Source: Piper betle
Lineage: Eukaryota; Streptophyta; Magnoliopsida; Piperales; Piperaceae
Assembly: GCA_033002965.1 (NCBI GenBank)
Contig: JAURVB010014474.1
Coordinates: 310,001-374,000, forward strand
Length of the DNA: 64,000 nucleotides
Direction of reading: 5' to 3'
Shown piece by piece: positions 22,894 through 37,300 of this stretch. Within the stretch, counting starts at the first letter, position 1, and each line of letters begins with the position of its first letter. The position numbers were made by a program, and so were the translations under genes. The notes beneath the pieces are model-generated. The model was not told the origin of the DNA. It did not search any database and was given only the letters and a program-made list of their open reading frames with translations.

Positions 22894-24810
22894 TCATTCC
22901 CCGTTTTGTTCAAGAAGATAGTCCAGTCCTTATATATTATATATATGTGAAGTAGTACAAAGGAATATCAAACATTGAACACGACATGACTCAGAATCCT
23001 TGCAAAGACTCGCATGGTAGGCCAGACCCAAATTGTATACCTACCATTCGATAGAGGATGCACACTCTGGCATGCTACGGCTCTTTGACAATCTGGTTTC
23101 GACCAATTTAGTGGGAAGATAAAGGCAAACATCCTCTACATGAAATTGGTAGCGTGTGGAGAAGAAAGCATATTCGATACGTTTAACAATGTGAGGTGCC
23201 TTGGCTTCGCTAGGAGGACTTGAGCCGTATGGTCCCCCAACTTGTGCACAGGGAAGTGGCATATTTGCCGACCAAAAAGCTATTTCAAGATAAGATTGTG
23301 CACCTACAACTTCTTGTACGTACTCTGTGTATTCTTCAACTTCATATTGTTTTCATTGGGAAATAAAAACTTCACTTTCCAAACTGTGATGAGTAATAAC
23401 TTCGTCCACCAGCTCCTCATTTTATAGTAAGTGAGATGGGGCGATCATGTTTTGTATAAATGTAGGTTTTTTAGTTTTTTAAAGTGCGACTAATAATTAT
23501 AAATTGAAGTTATGAACCCATTATGCAGTTGTAATAACAGGTTGGAGAGTTTTTTATAAATAAAAAAAAGAAAAAACAAAAGTACGGAAAAGCGGGTCAT
23601 ATGAGCTAGATATCTGTAGTTAAATTTGTTTGGTTATGGTCGAATTGGTCTAATTAAGGAATTTATATATTGTTCCAAACTGGGGACAACAATCACGTTT
23701 TTTTTCCTAACTTTTCTTATCTCAAGTAGTATGAAATGAAAATCACTATTTTTTTCTTGATATTCACCACAAGAAAGTTTAAACTCGAAAATTCTTGTGC
23801 CTGCTGTTAGTTTAGTGATGTACTCACTCCAATATCATTATTTGATGAATTATGTAGGACATTTTATTGGGATAAAATTTTGTCCGCATTTAATTCATTA
23901 TTTCTCATCAAAATTTTATCAGTCAAATTCAATTTTAAATGCACCCACTCCTATAATGGGCCACCACCTGAGCCTATCACACTGTCGGTCCAACAGTAAT
24001 AAAAACATCCTATTCTAAGAGGCTAAATGTACCTGTATTTATACCTACTATTAATTATAAATCATTTTTAAACCAATTTTAATAATTATAAAAAAATAAT
24101 TAGGATATATTAGGCTTTAAGAGCAGAAAATTTCTCCATATATTGGTTAAAGATATGCGTGATGGGCATGATATATTTGAAACTTAATAATAATATATTT
24201 CAAAAGTATATAATTAATTTTATAAAATATTACTATATTATTTTTTAATGAATATTATAAATATTTATTTAATTTTTAAACAAATATTTTGCATATAAAT
24301 ATGAAAAATAATTTTAATTTTAATAAGTAAAAGATTTCAATAATTAAATGGAATTCAATTTTAAAATATTTTTAGTTCTAATAAAATTATACTCTAAGTT
24401 TTTTCTTAACAATAAATAGTAATATAAATAAATAAATAAATTTAAATTAAGTGTGCATCATTAAAAAATAAAAAAATGTAATTTGAGTAATATAATTATA
24501 AATATTTGAAATTTTATTAATATTTTTAAAACTATGAATTTTAATAGAATTATAATCTAACACTTTTTAAATAAGAAATAATAATAATAATAATAATAAT
24601 TTAAAATAAATAAATATTAATGAACTTATACAATTAAAATGGGACTTGAAGCCACTTCGATGCCAAAATCAAGGTGATGGGGTTAATAACGTGTGTACCC
24701 CCAAAACAAGCCTTCGTCCCTCGGTCCGCAAGCTACGGTGACTCTCAGGACAACACCATCATTTTGTAAAAACAGAGTGGGCATTTCCGTACATTCACAA
24801 AATGAAAACC
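22894..24810. other. AT-rich spacer, no gene seen
   Basis: Chance frames only. A short TAA/AAT microsatellite lies near 24578-24600. Confidence 0.45.
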
Positions 24811-24815
24811 CTGCA

Positions 24816-24837
24816 TATATAAGCCCTAGAAACCCTA
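24816..24837 (+). promoter_or_regulatory. TATA box and telo-box of RPL23
   Basis: TATATAA at 24816-24822 is followed by AAACCCTA at 24830-24837 and then a pyrimidine-rich start region. Telo-boxes close to the transcription start are typical of plant ribosomal protein genes and tie expression to cell growth. Confidence 0.7.
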
Positions 24838-24895
24838 CCCCTTTCCCTCCTTCGTCTTCCTCTCGACCGCAGGGAGCCGCAATTCGCAGCCCAAA

Positions 24896-26189
<1,294 letters not shown>

Positions 26190-27270
26190 GCAAGTGTTAG
26201 GATCTCTATGTTTCTGTTTTGGCGTTGGTATGAGACTGAATATAATAGGGTTAAGTTTTTTGAAGCTTTATACCATGATGTTAAAAGCTATTTGGTTTTG
26301 AATTAGACTTGTACTCTTATGAACTATTTTTCTATTATTTAGCTGGTTATTTATAGTCATATGCTGTACTGTGGATGATTTTTTTGGTTGGTATTTTGAT
26401 ATGGGCCGCGGGCCTTTTAGCCTCTCATTGCTCAACCAGTTTGAGTGTGTATAGTGTCTACCTTGCACTATTGTTTGCCGGTTGCTTTCCTGTGCTTTGG
26501 CTTTCTCATTGCTCAACCAGTTTTCCTTGCCCAGTTTGAGTCTGGTTATGGCGATTGTACAATTTTTTAATATCACTACATTTTTTTAAGCAAAGACTAC
26601 AGTTGGTTCTTGTCCTCTGAATTATCATGCACTTAATCTGAAGTTCCTTAGGCGAGGGCACGTAATGATCGAAGAAAACAAGGATTAAATTTTGAGGTGG
26701 GTTGACATGGAAGGAGCTAATGCTGAGGTAAAATAAGGAGAGTTGCCGATCTCCTTTTTTCTGCCCCAAAAATCTTCCACGAGGGTGTTGATCAAGTTCC
26801 ATTCCGTTTATCCCTCAAGAGTGTTAAAAGATACACAAGACATACATTCACTTTCATTTTCTGCCGTGTGATTTGAGTTATATATATAGATGGATGTCTA
26901 AGAGTGGCCATACTCAAGAAGCACCAATCGTATGCTAAAGACTTGTTGTAAACAACTCTCAAACAATAATTTGCGGGAACTTGGTGTTGACTAATTTCAA
27001 GGGGTAACGATCGGAACTTTTTGGCATTTATGCTCGTTTAGTGTTTATTTCATATATATTGATAATGATTTTACGTAGTAACATATTATAAGCAGGAACG
27101 ATTTATTTAATCTTTCAAAAATAGTTTTATTTCAAATTATATGGAGAAAAAAATTGAGTAAAATAGGGAATTTTTTGGGTGTATTCACAAACAAATCGTG
27201 TTTAAACAGAGTTAAAGGCCAAATTATTATGTTTGAACATAATAGCAGTTAATGGATTATGATCAGAGCA
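26190..27270. other. 3' flank of RPL23 and spacer
   Basis: Likely 3' untranslated region at the start; nothing else recognised. Confidence 0.45.
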
Positions 27271-27278
27271 GGTGTTGG

Positions 27279-28171
27279 CTGGGTTGATGAATCGCCGATT
27301 CCGAATCGGCTGATTCAACTCGAATCGGAGGAAAACTAATTAAAAATCTTATTGAATCAGTTTTCATCCGAATCGGTCCGTGAATTAGCCGATTCCGACC
27401 GATTTGAGCCGATTTCGACTAATTTGAGCCAATTCGGAATGGGCCCAAATCGGCCGATTCCAGGCGTAGGGGGCGGGGTGGGGCAGCGGCGGCGGCGGGG
27501 AGGGACAGGGCGGGGCTGGCAAGGGGAAGCGGGGCGTGGCGGGCACAAGGCGATGAGCGGCGGGCAAGGGCGGGGCGGGACGGGTCTGGGGGAGGGGGCA
27601 GGGCACAGCAGGCGTAGGGCGGGCTGGCAGGGGAGACGGGGCTCGGCGGGGCGCGACGGGCGCAAGGTGAGGCATGGCGGGCGAGGGCGGGGCGGGGCAG
27701 GGCGTGTCTGGGGGAGGGGGGGGCGGGGCGCGACGGGTGCAGGGTGGGGCAGGTCTGGGGGAGGGGCGGCGCGGCGGCGGCGACAGTGACGGCGTCGGCG
27801 GTGGCGATGGGGAACGAGGGCAGATGCAGGAGAGAAAGGGCGAGGGAAAAAATAACATTCAATGTCATTCTCGTAATTAAAACTTGACTCTTATCCAACT
27901 CGAGTCAAAAATAATAACTAACTCTAAATAATTCAAAAAAAATCTAAAAAAATATTAAAAAATATCATAAAATATAATACATACAATAATATTAAAATGA
28001 CATTAATATCTAATTTTTATATATTTATGTTATGAGTTGTCAAATTATTATATATGACCAATTTAGACTTAACCGATTCAACTGAACTGATTCTTGTCCG
28101 ATTTAGACCGACTCCGATTCCAAATCTGACTCCTTCGAAAACCGATTCCGATTCCGATTTATGCAACCATG
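27279..28171 (-). mobile_element. GC-core hAT-like element, copy 2, perfect 8-bp TSD
   Basis: Ends are CTGGGTTGATGAATCG and, reversed, CATGGTTGCATAAATCG. GGTGTTGG flanks both sides (27271-27278 and 28172-28179). Layout is that of copy 1 reversed: AATCGG-repeat arm, then a G-rich core at about 27465-27830 of GGGCGGGGC-type repeats, then the AT-rich block, then the other arm. It sits at the 5' edge of the broken PPR gene. No transposase is encoded. Confidence 0.88.
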
Positions 28172-28688
28172 GGTGTTGGTTGCCGTCTCCTCCCACCACC
28201 ACCTTCTCCGTTGATGCCCCCAAACATCCATCAACACCCAAATATCGCGCCTCATGAGCAATGGCCTCATCCTTCCGTCGAAGACCACCGTCACATGGAA
28301 CGCCATGCTCCACGGCTGCTTCCAAAACAGCATGTTCCAGGTCGCCGTCAACGTGTTCGACGCAATGCCTGGCTGGGACCTTTACTCCTACAACGTCATG
28401 ATTGCCGGATTGATGAAACACGGTGACGTACTTGGCGCCGAGCGTGTTTTTGGTGAGATGGTGGTGAAGGACGCTGTTTCTTCGAATTCCATGATTGTTG
28501 GGTACATGCACAATTCGTTGTTGGATGATGCGATTGCGCTGTTCGAAGAAATGCCAAGCAGAAATGTTGTCCTGGAACGCTGCTATTGGCAGGTACATGC
28601 ACAATTCGTTGTTGGATGATGCGTTGTTGTTGTCAGGCTTGTGAACTCGGAGGTTGTTCGATGAAATGCCCCAATGGGACGTTGCGTT
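28172..28688 (+). pseudogene. PPR gene, N-terminal half (interrupted)
   Basis: Recognisable PPR repeats: TVTWNAMLHGCFQNSM, then DLYSYNVMIAGLMKHGDV, then DAVSSNSMIVGYMHNSLLDD and EEMPSRNVV. A stop stands upstream in this frame (28212), and a frame change is needed after EEMPSRNVV to read SWNAAIGRYMHNSLLDD, then RRLFDEMPQWDVAF up to the retroelement border. A 30-base word around GTACATGCACAATTCG is present twice (about 28502 and 28590). Plant PPR proteins of this type bind organellar RNA, often for C-to-U editing. The second half is at 42568-43912. Confidence 0.88.
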
Positions 28689-31600
28689 TGCCACAAGTTC
28701 AATTAGAGGGTAGTATTTTTGACCCAAAATCTTTACCAATGAGGCGTATTCTTACCCCCGAGAACACTCAGTTTTTTACAAATAACTTAGTCATGGATAA
28801 GCTCCCAGAAGCAACTCTCAAATGCCATAGATGAAGAAATCAGCCGATTCTACTCGGAATCAGCGGATTTAAATTAGATCAGAAGGTTTCCAATCCAATT
28901 TAGTGGGTAAATCGGCTTTAATAACAATCAGTCTGTGAATCAGCCGGTTCGAGCAAATTTCGACTTATTCGAGTTGATTTCGAAATCAGCCCAAATTGAC
29001 CGATTTCGGACGGTGGCCGGGGACGAGGCGGGGGGAGGACGAGGCGGCAAAGGCGAGCAGTGGGGTGACAGGGGGGGGAGGGGGGTAATGACGGTGGAGG
29101 GTGGGGTGGCGTGTGTGGGGACAGAAGGGCTAGGGGTGGTGTGGATTGAGCAGGGGATGGTCAGGGCCGAAGGGGAAGGGGGTGGCGGGGTAGGGTGGGG
29201 TACAGGGCGGGGCTGACAGGGGGAGCCGGGGAGGGGCAGTGGCAGCGGGGGTGAAGGAGGATGGCGCGTTAGGGGAGTGAATGGAGTAAAGAAATATAAC
29301 GGTGGCATTCTCGTAATTAAAAGTTGATTCGATTCCGACTCGAGTAAAAAATAATAATTAATTCTAAATAAATAAATAAAAATTCAAAAAATATGAAAAA
29401 ATATCATAAAATATAATACACACAATAATATCAAAATAACATCAATACCTAACTTTTATATATTTATGTTATGAGTTATTAAATTATTGTATATTACTGA
29501 TTTGGACTGATTTAACTGAACCGATTTAGACTGATTCAGTGATTCCCCCGAAAACCGATTCCGATTTTGATTTCGATTTCTTCATCTATGCCAAATGCTA
29601 CTCTTAGTACTCGATCACAATCACAATTTAGAGGTTAACCAATCACCAAAACCAATCCAAACTTCAATACCAATACTTTGGTTCAATCCCAATATTCGCA
29701 CAACAAACAACAATGACACCCCCTTACCGATATCCAACTACTAGTCACTACCGATAATTAATCTCCAATACCGATAACTAGTAATTAGCCTCCTACTAAT
29801 TACTGCTTTCTACTCCTACTCAATTCCTTTACAACTTCTGCACTCGACTACCATATTATTCTTGATTAGGAAATCAACACCCAAACAGAAACCTCAATTG
29901 GGGTTATTCTTGTACCATTGTTTGCACTATCCTCGATACACATAAACACTACCCCAATATAGTATTCTCGATTATAAGTACTCCTTATTGAGTCCTAAGA
30001 ACCAAGTTGCAACCCTCCTAGCCACTCTCCAATCTTCACCAAATACCAATTCTAGTGCTCGGTTGTGTCGGCCTCTGCCCTTGTTCGTCCCAGTAACTAG
30101 TCCTTGTAACTAGTCATGTTATAAATTTCGACCATGATCTGATACTAAAGTTCCTTGCCTAAATTGCAGCAAACAACAAGTAAACATGCAGACCTATGAG
30201 AACCACTTCCAACCTTATATTAACATACAATAATAAAAGTAATACCAACACTCAAATCCTCTCAAGCACTCGCTTTAACCTTGTGAACAGTCACACTAGG
30301 TTTAGCCCCAATGCTACTCGTTCATAAAGGGACTCACTCAGATCACCCCTCTAATAAGCAATCATCACAACTACACACCCCTTAGCTGAAATCCCCAATG
30401 AAAATAACTAATTCATAAATTTAACTCAATCATACATGAATCAAAAATCAATAAATAAGGTGTGTACAAAAGTACCTTGATCAAGCCTCAAAGATCTCTC
30501 AAAGTTTGAAGTTCTAATCTCTACACCAAGAAATTGACCATGACAACTTCCTCCTTCTTCCTCCTTGATTCAGCCTTCTTCTCTCACAATGGAAATTTTG
30601 AAAACTCTCCTAAGTCCTCTCAAAGATGTCCCCCTTGTGATTCTCCCTCATGATGATCTTGTATGTCTAAAGATCTGACCTATTTATAAGAACTGATTCC
30701 TACTTAGTAGTAGCAAATCCCAACTTGGTTAATAAGAAAGAGTCAACATCTTATCTAACTCTTCCTAACATCCTCTCTAAGTCTAACTTGATCTGAAACA
30801 CGCCTCCCATATTGATCCAAACCTTCCTAATTGAATCCCATGATCGCGAAAAGAATCCCTGAGGCAAACCCAAACCCTAGCATTCGATTCTCGATAGGAT
30901 TAAGGTTTGGTCATGATTCCACCAAGACTCCCTCATGGCTCCTCCTAGTCAACCTCTATGTCCAAGTCCATCACTTCTTCAAGTTAGTTAAGACCTCCTC
31001 CCTGAAGCTTGAGCAAGTCCAAGTCCACCAGGAAGTCCCATGGTCACCAGCTAGCCTACACACACAATTGCTACCCATAATCCTACTTGTATTAGGATTC
31101 TTGGTGTAACTAGGAAACCTCAACAAAATTTTGAAACTCCAATTTCCAGCTCTCACTCACTACCCAGTACTTGTCTAGCACTCCCGGTAATGCTCGGTCA
31201 CTGCTCTTGGTACTCCTGAGTCCAGTGTATCGGCACACTTGGTAATCAGCTCCTTGCATTACTGATAATTCTCATGCACCGACACCAATACACACTTCTC
31301 GGCATGATCAATCACCACTCCCAAGCATGCTTGGTAACTCCAACCAGTAACACTCGATCATGATCAAAACTTGTAACACGTTACTCAACATCTTGAGGTT
31401 AATTTTGAAGCAACTGAACATAACTTGATCAGTATATCCTAGCCAATGCTTGGTACACACTCCTTGTGACTTGATGAGCTACCATAGGTTACCGAACACA
31501 ATCCCTCACTATGCTCATTTCTAGAAACTTGGTATTGCTTGATTTCACTCCTTGGAACCCGATAGCACTCTTAGGTGTTCCGACAACCTCCTAGCATTCA

Positions 31601-31756
31601 TGATCGGATGTCACTACAACTATGACATACAATCACAAGTTGTAAGTCATTTCCACCACTGGGATAGCACCAACTATCCCTTCATAGACTGATTATATAT
31701 AGGAATAACATACAAACCATATGTATCCGGGCAGCCCATTAATCAAGGTCGTAACA
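28689..31756 (-). repeat. 3' LTR of the Ty3-type element (with nested hAT-like copy 3)
   Basis: Aligns along its length with 40347-42567 once 28828-29588 is removed, leaving about 2.3 kb. The shared words ATCAAGGTCGTAACA end both copies. Frames inside are not genes. Confidence 0.85.
28828..29588 (-). mobile_element. GC-core hAT-like element, copy 3, inside the LTR
   Basis: Termini are TAGATGAAGAAATC and its exact reverse complement. The word ATGCCA lies on both sides, consistent with a partly decayed target duplication. Comparison with the uninterrupted LTR (near 40480) confirms an insertion. Same order of arms, G-rich core (about 29010-29270) and AT block as copy 2. Confidence 0.85.
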
Positions 31757-31768
31757 TCCTCCCCCACC
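31757..31768 (-). other. Polypurine tract of the Ty3-type element
   Basis: On the minus strand GGTGGGGGAGGA directly precedes the 3' LTR start TGTTACGACC, the place where plus-strand DNA synthesis is primed. Confidence 0.8.
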
Positions 31769-32619
31769 AATGAGAGCCGATGTCCTTATTAGAAGGAAAG
31801 TTTGTCCCCTTCCATATAAAGTTGAACCTGATCCTCCACTATTGTATGTCTTCCATCTAGTGATACTCCTTGCCCCATACAAGAAGAGTCAGCTCCCTTG
31901 CCTCCACTAGGAATTGATAATTTAGCCATACATAAGCTCTATGTACCATAGATTCATAGCTAAGTGGTACTAGCCCTCCATTACATCATCCTTGGCTTGG
32001 CACTCACTAGACCTCGCATGTAGTCCTACACACTCCCATCGACTATGTGCTTCAGCCTTGAAGTTCCGTATACTCCTTATCAAACTTGGACAAACAACTC
32101 CTTGTAGTCCCAAAAGTTGTCGGCTCAAAGCACTCCCTTCAAGACTCTGTGATGTGGTTAGTAAATCAAGTATTTTTTCTCAACCATCTCTATGTAGAAC
32201 ATTGCTGGTCATTCTTCCAACACGTACTCACCTCATTTAGTGGCTGTCTAATTAGTTAAGTGGGGTAGAGGGGTTCGGTTTGCCTCCCAGCAAGCCAAAC
32301 AAAGTGGTAAGTGAAACCCTAATTCTAGATTCAACACTTACTCTATTGGCCTGTATCTCGAAGTGTTTGACTCCCCTCTGAAGAATCAAATCTCTAGTAG
32401 TCCTAGTCAAATATGGTTGTGAATCCTCCATGAAAACTACAAACTCCAAGAATTTGTCAACTACACTCCCCATAATGAGCATCTCCTCTAAATCAAGGAA
32501 AAAATTGATCTCCCTTCGGCGCCTCATCTGTGTCCGTAGGTACTCCATATATAATGAGTCTCCATGCGGCTGATCATCAATTTGTATCGTCAACCGATAA
32601 TATCCAAAAGACATGAGCT

Positions 32620-34310
32620 GAACTATTTGACGTATTCTCTCAATGATCCAGTTTATCTAAGCTTCTTCAAAGCATCTCTTAACACCCATGTGGTATTGGT
32701 CAGCAAGAACTTGTAAAACCCCGGAAAAAATAATTAGGCTATTTTATTTATGGTTTTGTAAATCTTAGAACAAATCATAAATAATATTTAATTAAATTAA
32801 TTATTAAGAATCAACATAATAAATTATCAATTATAACATTTAGAGTACCAGTATAATAATATTTATGGATAATTTTAAATAAGTTTTATTGATTAAATTT
32901 TTGGGGATTGGGAGTTGTGAGTGCAATTTGACACTCATTCGCTTTATCTCAATATTTAGTTTTTTGAATTTTCATTATCACACAAAAATAATTAGTGTTT
33001 AATATATTTATGTGTGATTACATTCTTTTCTATAAAATTTAATGTAGTGACTTTTAGAATTCCACATATATTCTTCTATATAAAGGAGAATTTTACAATC
33101 AGAGTCAAAGAATTAACTCAGTCTATCATGGGGCAACACCCTTAAAATTATTGAAAGATTAAATATTTACCTCCATGCCGAAAGGGGTGACAGGGCGCAA
33201 TAGCGCAAGATGACTCATTATGCACTTGTGATACTGAGAGGGTGAGTTAATGACAAACATCAATAACTATAGGCCGAGGGGCCACACAGCGTGTGTGCGC
33301 ATACATGAAATTGTAACTGGTTGGGGTGGCCTTCCCTCCCGGCATAGGCTCATAATCACTAAAAGACTTAAACTTAGATGTTATGGAATATATTAACTTA
33401 TTTTTTGTAATTATATGAATTAGTATTTTTATTAGTAACGCGGAATTGCCTCCGCAGGTATGAGCATGGAAGGATGGGTAGAGCCGGGATAGCTGGAGGA
33501 CTCTATTATTGGACTATTTTTTTTTGTTATTATACTTCTAGATTGTTTGCATGCCAATAGGATTTTGGTTCGGTTCATGGGGCTTAGATTATTCCGAGCA
33601 TTTGTTATATTATATTTTATGTCATGGGTTTATTTAAAAATTTTGAAAATTAATAAAAAATTAATTTATGAGATAATTAGTCTCATATAGTAACACTTGG
33701 TTCGTGGCTCGAAACGAGCAGGTCGTTACAGAACCGATCCCTAAGTTCTCCTCTCATAGCTTCCCAAGTCTCAATCTTAGGACGTCCCACATTCTCACTG
33801 TCCTCGGTACGTGTCCTCCAACATAACTTGGCATCCCTAGTTAAAAACATACTGGCCATCGAAACTCGCTTATAATCATATTTTGGTAGCTCAAAAATAC
33901 TCATGCATATCCCAGATGAAGTTCTCAAGATCTTTCACTGAACTATCTCCCTCGATCTTCGTCCTTAAGCCATCTGGGGAGTTTAGTTGTCTGGTCAGCG
34001 TTACCCTACTAAGGTTGATTGAGTAGTGCACACTTTAGAAAAGCCACTTGGCACACACCATATCAAATTCAACCCCGAGATGATCTACCATTTCAGCCAT
34101 AACTTCTACTCTTACACTGTTGGACTCTGGTTGTTTACTAACCCTCAACACTTCCTTGGTTATGGTTTGTAATCTATCGAACACCGTGTGGCTATCACCA
34201 CAGTCAATAGGCCCTCCTACCAATACTTCTAGTCGTACCACACTCTCTCTCTGAGAGCATCTATAGATCATGTATCCATGTGATCTTCTCAGCAAAGACT
34301 ATCCGACAAG
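32620..34310 (-). pseudogene. Ty3-type gag remnant, interrupted by a solo LTR
   Basis: Reading the minus strand, 34295-34035 gives a heptad-like N-terminal part. Then 33928-33736 reads RVSMASMFLTRDAKLCWRTR and WEAMRGELRDRF, the conserved core of plant Ty3 gag (family form: LASxYLTGDAKLWWRTR). The frame then resumes on the other side of the solo LTR at 32711 as LTNTTWVLRDALKKLR followed by TGSLREYVK, with several stops. Gag forms the capsid; this copy is dead. Confidence 0.8.
32712..33730 (-). mobile_element. Solo LTR (about 1.0 kb) inserted in the gag remnant
   Basis: Begins TGTAAAACCCCGG and ends CAGGTCGTTACA. Flanks GAACT (32707-32711) and GAACC (33731-33735) match at 4 of 5 bases. The gag coding sequence joins across it, which proves an insertion. 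The minus orientation start TGTAACGACC is typical of Ty3-type LTRs. Confidence 0.82.
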
Positions 34311-34335
34311 TATAGCTTGAGTCATTGACCAATTA

Positions 34336-37300
34336 TATAAAACCCGTGACTCGAATCAGAGTTTTACATTACCGAACCGGTCGGTTCAACCTTTGGTTAG
34401 AGTTGAGTCAGTTTCATAAACCGCGTTTTAAGTCGAGGCTAACCATGAGTTATGAGTAATGAGGGTCAAGTGTACCTGAATATATGATGATAACGTTGAA
34501 AAGATGGTGAGAAATAAATTATCAGAATATATGAAAGTATGCAGTATTTTTATTTTTATTTTTTATTTTTATGTATTTGATCATAGAAATAGTTTTAAAC
34601 CGAATAACGCATTAGGACACATTATAGGGCAGTTGGATGGGCTATTAGTTATAAAACATGTCATTGTGGTGTTATGGTGTATAATATATTTCATGAGATT
34701 TTTGCCTATTTTTCTGTTTTTTTTAGAATTATCACAAGCTAATTATTATTTTGACTTGAGTAGGAGTTGAGTCAATAAGTATTTACGAGTTTGCTATCAA
34801 AGTATTTCTTCTCCCTATCGACACTTCTCTTCCTCACCCTCAAACCCTCATCGCCCCTGTGTTTGTCCCTGCTGCCGCTGATCGACACAGCCAAGCCCCG
34901 TCGTGTCATTGCCATGCCACCTCGACCAACCCAAGCCGCCGTCTTGCCGCCACGACACTGGAATCACCACAAATGCGCGACGGTCTTTGAATTGATTTGC
35001 CATTGTCTGGGCCATGCCGCTGCAGTCGTGATGTCGACAACCACTCCCTTGACCTCCCCAGCATTTACCCCTCCCTAGCACTATTGTCGAGGCCGGTCCA
35101 ATTGGAGTGACCGACCGCCCCGATTGAACTCGTCACCGCCATCGGCGATCATCGCCACCACTACCATTCTCATTATCACTACCATTGGGTCGAGCTTGCC
35201 GAGCAGGCGCCAATGGTACCCCATACCACTACCATCCCGTTTGTCGTAGGAATGCCGCCGGGAAGCTATTGGAAAATTGCTGGAGTCTGTTGAAAAACAC
35301 TCGGAACCTGCCGAAAACCGGACTCTTTGGAATTTGCCGGATCTTTCCCCGAGTTTATCCAGTCGAACTTGATCGAACTTCAAATGCCGCTGAGCTCTAA
35401 ATTTGAGCTCCGAGATGAGTGACGAACCCTAATCGTCGTAGATTGCCGACCCCACGAGGTATACTTACCTCCAATTTAATTATTTAAGATTAATATTTAT
35501 TAGCACAATATGCTAGGATTGATTAATTATTGTGATGAATGTTTGATTATAGTTGAAGTGATAATTTGCATGATTTGATTGATAGTGAATGAGTGCTAGT
35601 GATCTAAGTAGGTAAATTAAATTTGAGCATGTTAATTGATTGTAACGTAACTTAGAAAAATGTAATAAAATCAGTGTGAATAAAGTGATATAGGGATATT
35701 CTATTGACGATTATTTGATGGATGATGATTGCATTGTGGTGTGATGTCATGATGAGTTTGATGCATCATTCAATTAGCGGGTGTTAGCTTTTAAATTTGA
35801 TGTGTAAGGACTAAGTAGGAGCTCACCTCTTAGGCACGAGGATACGCTTGGAGCTTCTGCCAAGTCCGTTAGGACTCGCTTCTAGTTTTATCTATATACT
35901 CTATTGTGTTTTCTTTTTATAGGTAAGAGGACGTGTCGAGTGGTGGATTTATTGTATCCCACTCCACGCAAGCCATTTAATCGCACGTTATTTTTGGATT
36001 TATAACCCTCAAGGATGAGATCCCTCGAGTTTGTTTTCGAAACTTAGATCCAACTCATGATGCCTTCGGGCCTATTATATAAATCCCTACCCAAACTTAT
36101 ATACATGTGATTTTCGCGTTTTTAGTGAGAGATGGAATAAGGAAAATTTGACTACCGTGCTACGCGAGCGGGCATGTGCTAGTAAAGAACGGGTTTGGAA
36201 TTGGTGAGCGTCCACTCCATTCCTGCGGGATCCAAATAACTCCACCTTTGAGTTCCTCAAACCCGGAGAAGTATGGAGGTTTACGGGTACCACTGTGCAG
36301 CGCATGTCTAGACTTGTAGCATAAAGGGTACTAAAGGTGTATGTCTGAGAGTACTTGGCCCTTGTACTCAGGACCAGGAGTAATACAGAGGATATATAGG
36401 GTTGAGATGAAAGAGAATGATTTCCCCCCACCCCCTCTGTAAAACCCACGATTCGAGTCAGGGTTTTATATTCAGAACCGGTCGGTTGGACCGTTATCTT
36501 TCGAGTTGAGTCAGTTTCAGGACACGTGTACCGAGCCGATGCCAGTCGCGTGTATGAGCTATGAGGGTCATGCGTACCCAAGTATATGATGATAACGTCA
36601 TGAACACAGCAGAACAGAATGAGTTATCAGATATATGAGAGTATGCCAGTCATTTTTTTTATTTTTATATATAGTGGATCGTAGAATTAGTATTAGGCCG
36701 TTTACCGCGTTAGGACGCGTTCGGGCAGTTTGGGTGGGTTGATAGTTCTAGAGCATATCATTATAATTTTTTTGGTGTTGTTTGATTTTACGGGATTTTT
36801 TCCCGATTTTTATGAATTTTTTTAGGATTTAATACGAGTTAGTTATGATACTTGACTCGAGCCGGAGACGAGTCAAGTATTATTTACGAGTTTGCCACCC
36901 ATTTTCACCCCGACTTTTTCTTCCCCCGCGCCCAAACCCTCGCCCGCGCCGCCCCTGTTCGCGCGCCACCGCCGCCACGGCCGGCGCCGCCTGGCCGCCG
37001 ATCGACGCCGCCCAGCCCGGCCACGGCGTCGCCCTGCCGCCCCGACCAGGTCCGGCCACCATGTGGCCGCCGCGACGCCGGAACGCCTCGCCAATCGCCG
37101 CGCCCGCGTTGCGCTTCGCGTTGCCGATTTCGCCGCCGGCGACCGTCGCCGCCGTGATCGAGTGGTCACCTCGACGTCTTCGACCAACCCACGACCGTCC
37201 CCGACCGGAACGGAGGCCAGCGCCGCCCATCCCGGCCGGATCGAGTCACCCACCGCCGCCACCACTGTTTTGACCATTTTCCGGCGAGCCGCCAACTCCG

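Noticed and set aside
27352..27898. Long Gly/Arg- and Pro-rich frames on both strands
   Set aside because: Minisatellite core of the GC-core element; no start context or family.
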